Assembly: GCF_020283565.1 (NCBI RefSeq)
Contig: NC_060060.1
Span: 38,130,001-38,194,000, forward strand
Length of the DNA stretch: 64,000 nt
Source: Trifolium pratense
Lineage: Eukaryota > Streptophyta > Magnoliopsida > Fabales > Fabaceae
Direction of reading: 5' to 3'
Position 1 is the first letter of the stretch. Each line of letters starts with the position of its first letter. The translations under genes and the position numbers were made by a program. Under the pieces are notes generated by a model. It was given only the letters and a program-made list of their open reading frames with translations, was not told where the DNA came from and made no database searches. This document shows, in pieces, positions 47,923-58,627 of the stretch.

Positions 47923-49896
47923 TGTTGGGATTGATTGCAATGTAAGTCCCACATTGCTAATGAAGAAAAAGAAGGAGGTTAAAAAATAGCTATTGAAAGT
48001 CCCACATCGCTTAGAATTGTGAAGCAAGGAGGAAATCAAAGCTATATAATGGACCTAAGTTCTTTGTTTATAATTGCACCAGTCAGTAGCACTTTAAGCT
48101 TATATCTGACTTTTTCTCTTGTACTCTTGTATTAGAGGGTTGAGAGATGTAGTTAGGTATTTGTTTTGGAGAGTGTGGGTGTATTGGGGGCCAAGGGAAG
48201 GTTGAGGGTAGTCTATGTGTTGTAACAATTTCACATAGTGTTTATTCTCTGGTTGTCGGTTTTGACAACGGCCGTGGTTTTTTCTCCGGTTTTGGAGTTT
48301 CCACGTTATATTCTTGTGTTGTTGATTGCGTTCTTTTATTTTCTCTATGCCGGTTTTTCCCAACAACTGGTATCAGAGCTCTTGGTTTGATTCAGGAGGA
48401 GGGAGTTCCGTTGTGAAGTTTAGGCTAGAGAAAATTGATGGAAGAATCTATGTGGTGATGCAATCTGGGTTACACAAGGTCAGCCTGGAGAGGCGGTGAT
48501 AATAATACTCAACATCAGTCTGGAGAGGCGGTGCTAAGAATACTCGGGTTACGTCTGAAACAACAACTTATTATGAGGATGCGGAGGTGCTAGTGGAAGT
48601 TGGGAATCAATGGAGTGTTGAGTCATGGACTTTGGAAGCTCCTATCACATGTGTTTGAAGAAGAAATACTTTTGAATCCATAGAGCTAGTTGAAGGTGGA
48701 GTTGTTTGGAGACGGGAAAGCTTGTAAGGTTCAAGGTATGGGTGAGTTTCTTTTAACACAATGCGAGGTATTTTTCTTGAACTTTGATGCATAGATAGTA
48801 GGTAGATACTTGTTAGATAGTTCTACTATTATTGGTTATGCATATGTTACTAGTGGTGATTCTCATGTTTTGGTTAAGTTGTGGATCTTCGGGTGAGTAC
48901 TTGTTAGTGACATGAGTTTAGTTGGACTAGTGAAACAAGGTTTACTAGGTGATGTAACTAAACTGGAATTGTTGGATCCTAACAATGGCCTGAGGTGGTT
49001 TCACAGATGTTTGAAGTTGTTCAAGTGACACATGGGCATCGTTTGACATGGATGCAAGGTGTGTGATGATAGCGTGCGGGCATTGGTTGGCATTGATGCA
49101 AGGTACGCGGTTATCTCGATGACTGATGAACTTCCAGAGAAAGCCAACATGGAAGTTGCACCATAAATTGTCAGTGAGGTTTCGAGATGAAATTCTTGGG
49201 ATGGCTTGGTTCCAAGTGAAGCAAAATCTTGGGATGGTTTAGTTCCAAGTGAATGAAATTCTTGGGATGGTTTAGTTCCAAGTGGAGTGTACTTTTTATG
49301 GTGGAGTATGATAATTTAATTTGTCGGTATAGACAATGAGAATTATGATTGTCGGTGAAGACAATGATTGTCGGTATAGACAATAGAAGCATAAGATAAT
49401 GATTGTCGGTGTAGACAATGAAGATTGAAGACCATTACAATCAAGGTGGAGATTGTTGGGATTGATTGCAATGTAAGTCCCACATTGCTAATGAAGAAAA
49501 AGAAGGAGGTTAAAAAATAGCTATTGAAAGTCCCACATCGCTTAGAATTGTGAAGCAAGGAGGAAATCAAAGCTATATAATGGACCTAAGTTCTTTGTTT
49601 ATAATTGCACCAGTCAGTAGCACTTTAAGCTTATATCTGACTTTTTCTCTTGTACTCTTGTATTAGAGGGTTGAGAGATGTAGTTAGGTATTTGTTTTGG
49701 AGAGTGTGGGTGTATTGGGGGCCAAGGGAAGGTTGAGGGTAGTCTATGTGTTGTAACAATTTCACATAGTGTTTATTCTCTGGTTGTCGGTTTTGACAAC
49801 GGCCGTGGTTTTTTCTCCGGTTTTGGAGTTTCCACGTTATATTCTTGTGTTGTTGATTGCGTTCTTTTATTTTCTCTATGCCGGTTTTTCCCAACA
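47923..49896 (+). mobile_element. Non-autonomous LTR retrotransposon, 1974 bp, no coding
   Basis: Two 443-bp LTRs (47923-48365 and 49454-49896) start TGTTGGGATT and end CCCAACA. They look identical by eye. The perfect 5-bp duplication cgtgt lies at 47918-47922 and 49897-49901. The primer site TGGTATCAGAGC (initiator methionine tRNA) starts at 48368. The purine tract aaggtggaga ends next to the 3' LTR. The 1.1-kb interior has no Gag or Pol frame. It is larger than a typical TRIM and smaller than a LARD. Apparently identical LTRs point to a recent insertion. Confidence 0.93.
49190..49424 (+). repeat. Tandem and hairpin repeats in the LTR element interior
   Basis: Three copies of a unit of about 35 bp (core cttgggatggtttagttcca) are followed by four copies of a unit that reads attgtcgg, a few bases, then gacaat. 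The second unit is a short inverted repeat (attgtc...gacaat). They lie just upstream of the purine tract, where packaging or 3'-end signals may occur in such elements. That role is inference. Confidence 0.75.
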
Positions 49897-49901
49897 CGTG
49901 T

Positions 49902-50822
49902 TTGATATTTTTCCAATTATATAATTGTGACTGAGTTTTGACGATAAAGCAAATGAAATACGTATACTTATGATGTGTTAGTTGAGCTGTTTATATGGAA
50001 TGCGCTATCAAGTTTTTTTTTCCTTCTTTTCAATAACCATTATATATATAAACTCAAGTGCAGAGTTTATTCGAAGATAAACAAATGAAGTTTGCCCATA
50101 ATTTTGCTAAGACGGTCCCATTTTCAACTAGTTTTTAGATTTTGGTAGATGTACCAAATTATATTAAATATATTTTAATTAATGAAATGCTTTTATTATC
50201 AAAAAGAAAATTAAGGAAATGCTTGCGCCTTTCTATTAAAAAAATAGTAAATAGAAAAAGTCGAAAGACCAATGGAACAAAAATACCGGAAGTACACTAA
50301 ATAGTAAATAGATCAAATTGATGCACTATCAAATGAGAATCTACTAATTAGAGCGAGAGTATTTGGATTTTTTTTTTTTTGTCAAGTAACTTAATTGTAA
50401 GAAAATCTCCTCTTGAGGTTAATAAATGAGAGATCTCAAGTTCGAATTCAAGCTCTACATATAAAATGTGATATTCTTATCAATTGAACTATATTAACGG
50501 GGATAGAGAGTATAATCTTATTCTTTACGAGCATTTTAGAAGAATTTTTTTATAAGTGAGCATGCATTTCAGAACAATTTTATTATCTAAAGTAAAAGAT
50601 ATATTGAATGATTTAAAAGAAATCAAAATTATTACGGTACTAATTGAAGGTAAAAACTTAACATTATAAGCTTAAAATATAAAGTTCAAATTTCTTAAAA
50701 TGTTAGTAAAATAGTCACTAATATATATAGTAAATATTTTATTAAAGTATTATTAGTAAATAAACAACATTTCTATTGAAAAAAGTATTTAAACAGGACT
50801 AAGTCATTAATATATTAAAAAC
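49902..50822. other. AT-rich intergenic DNA with one SINE
   Basis: No gene is recognised. A family A SINE is listed at 50372-50500. Confidence 0.45.
50372..50500 (-). mobile_element. Decayed SINE, family A
   Basis: On the minus strand it has the family A order: a tRNA-like start with loss of the A-box core, a B-box-like gaattcgaacttgag, and the 3' body cttacaattaagttacttgac, then an A tail. gagagtat occurs near both ends (about 50354 and 50505) as a possible duplication. Confidence 0.55.
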
Positions 50823-51003
50823 GGAAGCAGATTTCCTGCTGTAACTGCGTTGACGCAGTTACAGTAGCAGCCGTTGGATGTCAATCAATGGTCAGGATTA
50901 TTTTAATGTACATGTAATATAAACCGTCCGATGATAAATCAATGATCAAGATCGATTACAGCGTGTAACCGCGTGCATTTATTACTGCAGCATATCCGGA
51001 TCC
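50823..51003. mobile_element. Mutator-type MITE, 181 bp
   Basis: The flanks carry a perfect 10-bp match, tattaaaaac, at 50813-50822 and 51004-51013 (9-bp duplication plus one chance base). The ends ggaagcagatttcctgctgt and the complement of tgcagcatatccggatcc are imperfect inverted repeats. The left arm includes its own hairpin (ctgtaactgcg...cgcagttacag). Confidence 0.75.
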
Positions 51004-51308
51004 TATTAAAAACAGCATACAAAAACATTGATTTACATCTTGTCTTTTGCACACAGCAAAAACATAAACAAAACAAAAACTTACATTTCAGATCTACATC
51101 TAATAGTGCTTAATATAAAATATTTCCACATGCACTGAGTTATGTCAACATAGTCAACACTACAAGCAACACAATCTAAAACATATCGGCCTGTGTATAA
51201 TATCACGGTGATCGAGTATATCAGAATCAGAGCGATCCATCGTAATTTGTAGAAGGCTTTTGACAAATCATGACGGACCACCGTAATTCTGACAATCTCA
51301 CCATGATA

Positions 51309-51935
51309 TCAAAGATACACTCTGTTCTTGGAATTTGAGTGAGGTTTTGGATTCCTACTTTCACCAAGTTTACTGATAAAGTAAAGAGCATTACTAGTAA
51401 ACATAGAAACATCCTTAACCCTACGTTTCACTTCCATCTTCACCTTCTCTTCAGCACCTTTCCTATTCAAACCATTAACACATAAGTTACCATTTGTTAT
51501 AGCAGTACTAGCCCATGTTTGAGCGTTACTTATTTGCCACTCAAAAGTTCCCATATGAAGATGCTTTAGCTCATTTAACGTCTGGTTTAACTCCGAAACT
51601 GAGTCAGTAATCTGAGCAACACAATCATTTAGGGCAACTCGTTTTCTGTTGCTGGCGGTGGACTCCACCGCCGGTTTCACCTGTGATTTTAGGGTGTTTT
51701 TGAGGTAAACGGAAAGAGTGAGTGTGCGAGTGAGACTGGCTTTTACGGCGGCTTGAGCTAGGTCTAATGGCTTTGTGGTGGAAGTTACTTGGTTTGTGAG
51801 TGTTTGGACGCAAAGAGTTGGATATCTTGCTTGTGCACATGATGAACGGAGGAGATCTTGCGGTGTTTTTGCCGCGGTTGAGAATGGAAGAAACAATGGT
51901 GAAATAAACAAGAGCATGAGTGTGAGTGTTTGCAT
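51309..51935 (-). CDS. Plant invertase/pectin methylesterase inhibitor-like protein
   Basis: A single-exon frame of 208 residues from the ATG at 51935. An in-frame ATG 12 codons upstream (51971) is less likely, because the hydrophobic signal peptide (MQTLTLMLLFISPLFLPFS) starts at the second one. The mature protein would be secreted to the cell wall. Four Cys (33, 42, 105, 152) fit the two disulfides of the PMEI fold; Cys33 and Cys42 lie in SSCAQARYPTLC. Alternating hydrophobic positions suit its four-helix bundle. The length is normal for the family. Members inhibit pectin methylesterases or acid invertases; sequence alone does not tell which. The long basic tail (KRRVKDVSMF ... SKNRVYL) extends past the usual end. 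No frameshift or stop is seen. Confidence 0.9.
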   Translation of the reverse strand: MQTLTLMLLFISPLFLPFSTAAKTPQDLLRSSCAQARYPTLCVQTLTNQVTSTTKPLDLAQAAVKASLTRTLTLSVYLKNTLKSQVKPAVESTASNRKRVALNDCVAQITDSVSELNQTLNELKHLHMGTFEWQISNAQTWASTAITNGNLCVNGLNRKGAEEKVKMEVKRRVKDVSMFTSNALYFISKLGESRNPKPHSNSKNRVYL

Positions 51936-52046
51936 TTTTTCTTGTTTTATAGAAAGAAAACAAAAGAGCACTAGTGTTTGTATTGTGTGTTGAAGTTAGA
52001 AGAAAACAAAGGAGTGTGTGTGTGTGGCATTAGAGTAAGGTGAGGT

Positions 52047-52060
52047 CCTTTATTTATAGG
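52047..52060 (-). promoter_or_regulatory. TATA box of the inhibitor-like gene
   Basis: On the minus strand this reads ctataaataaagg, about 115 bases upstream of the start codon at 51935. Transcription would start near 52020-52030. The predicted leader contains an (AC)n run (gtgtgtgtgtg on the plus strand). Confidence 0.7.
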
Positions 52061-54110
52061 GATGGACATGGTTGGTGTCTTTGATTTGGAGGGAGTGTAG
52101 ATCTCTTCTAGGTCAAATTAATAATATATTTTGGCCACCGTCATTATCAAATTGATTAGCAACATGTATTAATTAATTAGTAATTAATACTACTAAGCTA
52201 GCTAGTTGGTATCATAAACAAGAAAAGAAAACTATGAACTGTCTCCAAAAGTGAGATAGTCTTCTTATTTTAATATTAGGTTTAGCATGTTTGCCTTTAC
52301 AGTTGTTATGTTATGTCGGTGAATGTTTATCATATTTGTTCAATTATAATTTTGTAAATGAAAATTAATTAGTGCAAAATGAGGATTTAAAGAACACATT
52401 TTATGATTGAGTTGATGTAACAAAGAATTGTAAGACGTGTTTTTTATATAACCGGCTTATAAAACCATGAATTTTCACAATTAAAATGAAATTTTGGGGC
52501 TAAAAATCAACAAGTCATATTTTTAAAATGAAATATATCCCTCAATATTATTTTCCCTTACTCAAATTCTACTCCTTTCATTACTATACCCTGACAAACA
52601 TCCTCCTTTTGTTCCTAAAAATCTCTTATGAAAACTCTATTAGTGTATCTTTTTTGACTGCCCTCACTTTAGGCTCTCTCGACTCTCCATGCCGTTTTAA
52701 TTACTTTTGACTTATAGTCATAACATATGACACTATAATATTGTTTGATTCATATAAAATTTGTATTCATTACATCGTTATTAACATGATGTTACTTAAA
52801 TATTATATAATCGGTGTAATTTAATTTCTCCTTAATTATATAAAAATAGAGAGTGTATATTATTCGAGCCAACTTGATTTAGTCCTAATTTAATCGGTAT
52901 AAAATCACGATTATTTAATTTAGTTTAAAGTGATTAAATAAATGATCTACTAATAAAATTGTAAGGTTGACTTAGGGATTGCTCGATGACTCCTTGATGA
53001 TATACTTGCACTTTGTATAATCGTTGCAAAAGAAGACAAAAAAAACAGGTAAATTATGGGATGAGATCAGGGAAAGTCAATGGATTAGAAGCCAAGGAAG
53101 GACAAGTTGCATTTGAATTGAAGTTGAAAATAGTAAAATAGAACATATGTATATAGAGGGGAACAGGGACTTGAGCAGAAGATCAGAACGAAAAAGAACA
53201 CGTACATTTGTGAAACATTTTTAGTGTATAATTAATTAGTTTTGCAAAAACAGAAATTATGTAAAATTAATTATGACCAGAAGTGAGTTAAACTATGTGA
53301 ACTATTTATGTTTAAATACATATAAAAGTGGATTGAAAAATAATTCGAGTTTTTCTTTTTCATCGCTAGTCAGTTCTGACATCAAGTGATTTCAATTCCC
53401 TTTCGATCGCAATTGCGAAGGATTAAACTGTAGTCTTTTATACTAAATTTAACGTCAATCACCACTGAACCAACTAACAGTTAATAAAATAATTCGAGTT
53501 TAAAGACCATATATTTTAACTTCAAAGTTAATTTTACACTTTAAAACCATTCGGTTTAATTTTCTTAACCGAATTTCCTATATACGTGAGAGTTATAAGT
53601 ATTTGCTTAAAGACTCAAAATCTTTTACCACTTAAAATTAATTCACCGTTGGTCAATTAACAATTCTATGATTTGAAGTGTTTGATTCCAACATTACTGA
53701 AAGGTTGTTCTTAAATTCAATGAATATATTTTTATTTTTATCTAGAGAGCATTACATTATGAATTGAATTGTTATATAAACATCTTAATTTATTACTATA
53801 TTATTAAAATTCAGTCTCAAAATTATGTATATGTGAGAAAAATGTATATATTTTAAAAATTGAGAAACCAAAATTGTGGATGATATATGAAAGGAACACA
53901 AATGTGTTTAGGACAAAAATTTTATTTTATTTAAATCTAGTGATCACTTGAATTGAATATCTACACTTGGCTAGATATTTGATTTTAGGAAAGAACTTTC
54001 TACACCCTTAATATATCATTAGAAATGTGCAGAGAAGGTAAAGGTGCCTCACTTTATCTTCTATATATATGGGCTGTGTCTGTGTGTGTACTTGGTCCAT
54101 TGGTCAGCTC
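52061..54110. other. AT-rich intergenic DNA
   Basis: No gene is recognised between the inhibitor gene and the MULE. One SINE lies at 53353-53485. Confidence 0.5.
53353..53485 (-). mobile_element. tRNA-derived SINE (family B)
   Basis: Collinear with 33895-34040 on the minus strand: ttggttcagtggtgattgac, then a degenerate B-box, then gacatcaagtg in reverse. A perfect 16-bp duplication, aaaataattcgagttt, flanks it at 53337-53352 and 53486-53501. Confidence 0.87.
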
Positions 54111-54119
54111 ATTTAGGTT

Positions 54120-54180
54120 GATATTTTCTCTCCCCACCCCCCACGTTTCTTTTATACCCCCCTTAAATCCCAGTTTGCCC
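54120..54180. repeat. Left terminal inverted repeat of the MULE
   Basis: About 60 bp (gatattttctc..., ccccccacgtttctttt, ataccccccttaaat, gtttgccc) pair with 58558-58618 with mismatches. Confidence 0.85.
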
Positions 54181-54221
54181 TTCGAAAATGACCACTTTTT
54201 TGGTTAGCAAATTCGGGTTTT

Positions 54222-54680
54222 ACGAATCGATCATATAAAAACTTCGGTTTTTAAAAACCACTCGCTCTGTCCTTCGGGTTTTACGAATCGAAGTATGTTT
54301 ATATAGAAAGCAACCTCTCACATTCTTCATCACTTTCAATACTTCATCCCCACACTACCAAAAGAGATCCCAAAATCCAATCCGTTTTTCACTCAAATCG
54401 CTGCTTAAAATCAAGTTTGGAACGTTTGCTAAGGGTTGGAAGGCGATTTGAAGCACAATATTAAGGTAATCTTCCGTTTAATTTCTTTTATTTTCAACTG
54501 TCATATATGCTAGGTTGGTAGGTTTCTGACACAAAATCGTTCGATTTATAGAAATCGAAGGAATCCTTCGGTTAATACGAATCGAAATGACTGGAACTTT
54601 TGGTTTTGTGTTGGTTTAAACGTGTCTGCTTGCCAAGCCTAACCGAAGGATTCATTCGGTTGATACTAACCGAAATTACT
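54222..54680. repeat. Palindromic ttcggtt/aaccgaa repeats, left part of the MULE
   Basis: Copies include ttcgggttttacgaatcga (near 54223 and 54277), ttcgatttatagaaatcgaa (54541), ttcggttaatacgaatcgaa (54568) and ttcggttgatactaaccgaa (near 54656). Each is an imperfect palindrome with a spacer of about 4-6 bases. More copies follow at 55370-55460 and in the right end at 58460-58550. Confidence 0.8.
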
Positions 54681-54822
54681 GGAACTTTAATTTTTGCAAT
54701 GTCTGTTTGTTTTGCTTGCATTGCCTTAGCTGTTATGGATTATAGAATGTGCTACCAATTTTATATGTATTAAGTATTATATGTGGCTAATTATGTGTTT
54801 ATTCCTCTTATATTATGTAGTT

Positions 54823-55143
54823 ATGGCGGGCAAACGAGAGCTTGTGCTAGGTATCTGTGCCCCGGGAATTGTTGAGGTTCCGCCTGATAAACCTCCATCT
54901 AGACCTGTTGCATATGAGATTGATACATCAGATCATTTTTACACTGAAATGGCAACCCCTGACCGAGATGAGTTGATTAGATGGGCTCGGGAGATTGCGT
55001 TAAAGCTAAAGTTTGCAATTGTAATTGGCAAATCCGACAACGGCAGCGATAAGAGGAAGCAATATTTCAGGTTGGATTGCGAGCGGGGAGGAATATTTTT
55101 GGTTGGATTGCGTCCGGAAGATCGAAATCATGTTTCCATTTGA
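54823..55143 (+). CDS. Truncated MULE transposase: FAR1-type DNA-binding domain only
   Basis: 106 residues starting MAGKRELVLG. The ATG follows an acceptor (tatgtag) of a probable leader intron, 54466-54820 (donor attaag|gtaatc). Its C-terminal half (RDELIRWAREIALKLKFAIV, then SDNGSDKRKQYFRLDCERGG) matches the start of the WRKY-GCM1/FAR1-type zinc-binding domain at the N-terminus of many plant MULE transposases. The frame stops soon after the GG, so the remaining Cys/His ligands and the whole DDE core are missing. It has no transposase activity by itself. If made, it could act as a competitor or repressor, which is speculation. It points toward the end of the plant mobile domain gene, 634 bp away. 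Confidence 0.65.
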   Translation: MAGKRELVLGICAPGIVEVPPDKPPSRPVAYEIDTSDHFYTEMATPDRDELIRWAREIALKLKFAIVIGKSDNGSDKRKQYFRLDCERGGIFLVGLRPEDRNHVSI

Positions 55144-55776
55144 TGCGTTGTAACAATTTCATTCCGATGTAATTCCTAATTTCCGTTTATTGTGTTTGAT
55201 TTGTCTAATTTCGTTTTAGTATTAAAGTTCGTTTCAATATTAGAGTTCAATCGAAACAATTTTAATATCGAGTTAAATCCTACCTTTCTTCAATCATACC
55301 ATTCTTCAATCCCCCCCATCATGTCTTTTATACCCCCTATACACATGAATTTCGCAAAATATAACTTATTTCGACCCGCAGAAACCGAAACTTAAGTTTC
55401 GATTGATACAAACCGAAATTACTGGGAATTTAAACAATTTCGAGCCGTATAAACCGAAGTATATCAGGCCAAAAAACCAGTCAATGTGAGTCTCTGCCTT
55501 GCACCACCTCTACACATTTGAGGTCCAAACCTGTTTATAACACATTTTAGTATGTTATATATGACAGAGCATCAACATATTAACCATCCAATCTAAAAAT
55601 ATTTTAGCGATTAATAAAAAACGTAACAACCGGTAACAAATTACGAATTAAACGATACTAAAATACGTAGTGTACTACATCCGATTGTCATAATCAAAGT
55701 TACATCAAAAATAAAAACAAACATCAGAGTTTATAAACAACCACGTCAACATTAAAGTTACAAAAACAAACAAAGT

Positions 55777-57935
55777 CTACCCCCGAGTGTGGTAGCGTGT
55801 CCCCTTCCCCCGCTTAATTCGCCTATAAGCAAGTATCGGATTAAGCAAATTCAGAATCCGCTGCAAAGTACCATGAATTGGAGTTCCTTCAACCGCCTCA
55901 CCATCGCGAACTGCCCTTTCGACCTCAACCTTGACACTCCGGCAAACTTGCATTAGATTAGGGTCATTTCTTGCTTCCGCCGCCTCTATTAACACCTCTA
56001 AATTAGGTGGCCTTGGTGGTGATTCAGGAGCTTCTACGGGTCGCATAACTGGATGCGACACTCTATAAAACCATGACATATATCCGGGTTCAGTGTCCCA
56101 CGGGCTTGTAACAGGCCGACCCCTCATCTCTTCATCTATCATTCTCAGCTCCAATTCTTCCGTAAACACACGATCTATCTCACACAAGTTCATCCCCGGC
56201 GTTGCAGACATACTCGGGTTTCTTGGAATGCCTTGCACATGTTGAAATTGTCTTAGCACACGTTCCGGCAAATGCTTGGCTTTCAATTTACCACACCTTA
56301 ACCATCCAGAAAACCAACATGCATTTATCAAAGGTCGCACTTGTCGGTGGGCATCATACGGGCTGAACACGCAATCGTAAGTTTGAATATTGTCCAAACT
56401 GCTTCTATATCCAGCTGCATCCTTATGTCCTTGCCCAGGAACAACCTTTGAATTTAGTGGCATGTTCGCTGTATATCTAGGAGCCTCCACCCACACACTA
56501 AGTCTCGGAAAGTGCGCAATAATCCATCCCTGAAAGTATGACGAACAAGATTCATTATAGCCAAACATAGTCTATGTGACAAATTAGACAAATACAAATA
56601 ATATCTTATATAACGCTCATATATTTTTACCTGAAGAAATGACATGTAGCCAGCCATCTGAGTCGTGCTAACCGCAGACCCGTGATCCAAATAATGCTGC
56701 AGATGAACAAGAGCAGTAGCACCCCAATTCCATTCATGAACGCATGACAAATCTTGAAAGTACTGCAAATACACAACATCCGCGTAGTAACTGCTCTTGT
56801 TGCTGAATATGGTACAACAGACCAAATGTAGCATAAAAGCCCTTACGCTCCTCTCCCTGTAAAGCCTAACAACATGCGCCGGCTTATTTTCAGCAATCGC
56901 TCTTTCAGCAGACGTCTGGTTTGTTGTGTATAGAGTTTGCAGGGTAGTATGCTTCAAATGTACCCCGTTGGTTTCGGCAAATGCTTTATCAATATCCTCT
57001 CGCTCAACTCCTAGATATGAACTAACCATGTCAGCCCCTTCTCCCCTTGACATCTTCGTATGGTTCAAAAACTTTCCTTGGATTGGAAGATGTAACAGAC
57101 ATTGTACATCGTCCAAAGTGATGCCGAGCTCACCTAACGGAAGGTGGAAAGTACTTGTTTCCGGATGCCATCTTTCAACAAATGCCCATATAACCCCATA
57201 GTCAAGTACGCTAAAATTGACACGGGTAAGCGGCTCCAATCCCGATGCTTCTATTGGATCCCAAAACCACCTCTCACTACGAGGCGGTTTGACGATGTCC
57301 ATAACCTTTTTCCCGCTAGCTTGGCAACGCAGAGTCCTCTTTAAAACCTGAAAAATTCCAACAACACAAAACATTGAAAACTTAATTAACATAATCACAG
57401 TATTTAAAACAATTAATACATTTAATAAAACAATTAATACACTTAACGGTACCTCGTGATCATCTGGTTCTGCATCCCATATCGGAACCGCCCTATGATT
57501 TCCGTATTGTGTTAATAATGACATATCACTTGGTCCTCCTCCATAACCCTCATTTGCTGCATCTCGTCGTGGTTGCCGTGGTCGCTGTTGCGGTCTCCGT
57601 CGTGGTGGTTGTTGCGGTTCTTCAATTTGCGGTTCATCAGGTTGCGGTTCATCAGGTTGCGGTTCTTCAGGTTCGCCATACTCGGCATCCTGATTTAGAA
57701 ATTGATCCGCGTCAAAATCATCATCCTCAGCAGCATTTTGTGATTGGCCTAAACGTGACCGTGTACGCGTACGCGAACCACCCGCCTCAGCATCATGTGT
57801 CCCTCGCGCCGGAATTGGTCCTTGCTGCTTACTACGACCTCGTTTGGCAGGGCGATTTGCAGCAAGCTCTCTACGAGCGGAAGCATTTGCATTGCTTGGC
57901 TTGCCATGTCTACCTCTCCCAACATTTTCTTCCAT
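55777..57935 (-). CDS. Plant mobile domain (PMD/MAIN-like) protein, 3 exons
   Basis: Exons 57935-57453, 57347-56631 and 56529-55777, with GT-AG introns of 105 and 101 bp, all in phase 0, give 650 residues. The first ATG (57971) is also open, but MEENVGRGRHGKPSNA at 57935 is the more likely start. Residues 1-50 are basic. Residues of about 80-130 have a Pro/Glu/Asp repeat (EPQPDEPQPDEPQ) and an Arg/Pro/Gln-rich stretch. Exons 2 and 3 carry the PMD: ERWHPETSTFHLPLGELGIT, LDDVQCLLHLPIQG, then YLQYFQDLSCVHEWNWGATA and AHFPRLSVWVEAPRY. The family includes MAIN and MAIL1, nuclear proteins that act with PP7-like phosphatase in silencing, and many copies spread by transposons. No stop or frameshift is seen. 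As cargo of a MULE it may be a selfish copy that interferes with host silencing; that is inference. Confidence 0.88.
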
Positions 57936-58461
57936 ATTTATCCTAACATGGAAAAATATCTTCACACTCAATACAATCTTATAAACTATGATAAATTCAA
58001 ACTATAATTCAATCAACATTTAATCCTAACACCTATGGTTAACATTATTCATATGGAAGCATATTGAATTTTACTTACACATTTTGTCAAACACTTAGTG
58101 TACACCATAATACCATCTAATTGCATACACAAATTAAACCTAATATCACATGCATTCATGTTAACATCTAACTAAACTAACAACTAACCATTAATCAACA
58201 ATTCAAACATAGAATTTTGAGATAGAAAATTACTCAGGGAGGGAAAAAAACGTAGAAAAGAGTGAATGTGATAAGAAAAACATGGAATGAGAAAAGAGTG
58301 AATGTAAATGCATGGAACTTACTTGATTAAGAATGGTTTGAGATAGGATGTTGAAGTTTTCCACAAAATCGCTCTCAAGAAGAAGAAGGAGTGGTGTTGT
58401 TGGTGTTTAGAAGAAAAAACGTAACTGAGAGGTTATGAAATGCTTCTGTTTCTATATCAGT

Positions 58462-58550
58462 TAACTTCGGTTAACAAAACTCGAAGTTAAACGCGATCGA
58501 TTTCTATTAACCGAATTTTTTTAAAGTTCGATTCGTATAACTCGAAACAC
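58462..58550. repeat. Palindromic repeats, right part of the MULE
   Basis: Copies: cttcggttaacaaaactcgaag (58463), cgatttctattaaccgaa (near 58498) and ttcgattcgtataactcgaa (58528). They mirror those at the left end. Confidence 0.75.
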
Positions 58551-58627
58551 CGTGCAGGGGCAAAAACGTAAGTAAGGGGGGTATAAAAGAAACGTGGGGG
58601 GCCTAAAGAGAAAATATCATTTAGGTT

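Larger units (their letters stand above)
54120..58618. mobile_element. Mutator-like element (MULE) with plant mobile domain gene, 4499 bp
   Basis: Inverted ends: gatattttctctccccacc at the left and the complement of aaagagaaaatatc at the right. Both continue with ccccccacgtttcttttata and its complement. A perfect 9-bp duplication, atttaggtt, flanks it at 54111-54119 and 58619-58627. It holds a short + strand gene for a FAR1-type DNA-binding domain (54823-55143) and a three-exon - strand plant mobile domain gene (55777-57935), arranged tail to tail. No MURA-type catalytic core (DDE) is present, so it is probably non-autonomous. Many ttcggtt...aaccgaa palindromes lie near both ends. Both genes look undamaged, which suggests a young insertion. 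Confidence 0.92.

Noticed and set aside
48100..48366. 88-residue minus-strand frame, repeated at 49631-49897
   Set aside because: It lies inside the LTRs of the 47923-49896 element; a chance frame.
51625..51963. 112-residue minus-strand frame overlapping the inhibitor gene
   Set aside because: It is a shifted frame of the same DNA; the frame at 51309-51935 has the signal peptide and four Cys.
57509..57946. 145-residue plus-strand frame
   Set aside because: It is the antisense shadow of the Pro/Gln/Glu-rich first exon of the PMD gene.
54120..58618. Possible virus-like or defence gene cluster
   Set aside because: Terminal inverted repeats, a 9-bp duplication and domain content identify a MULE.
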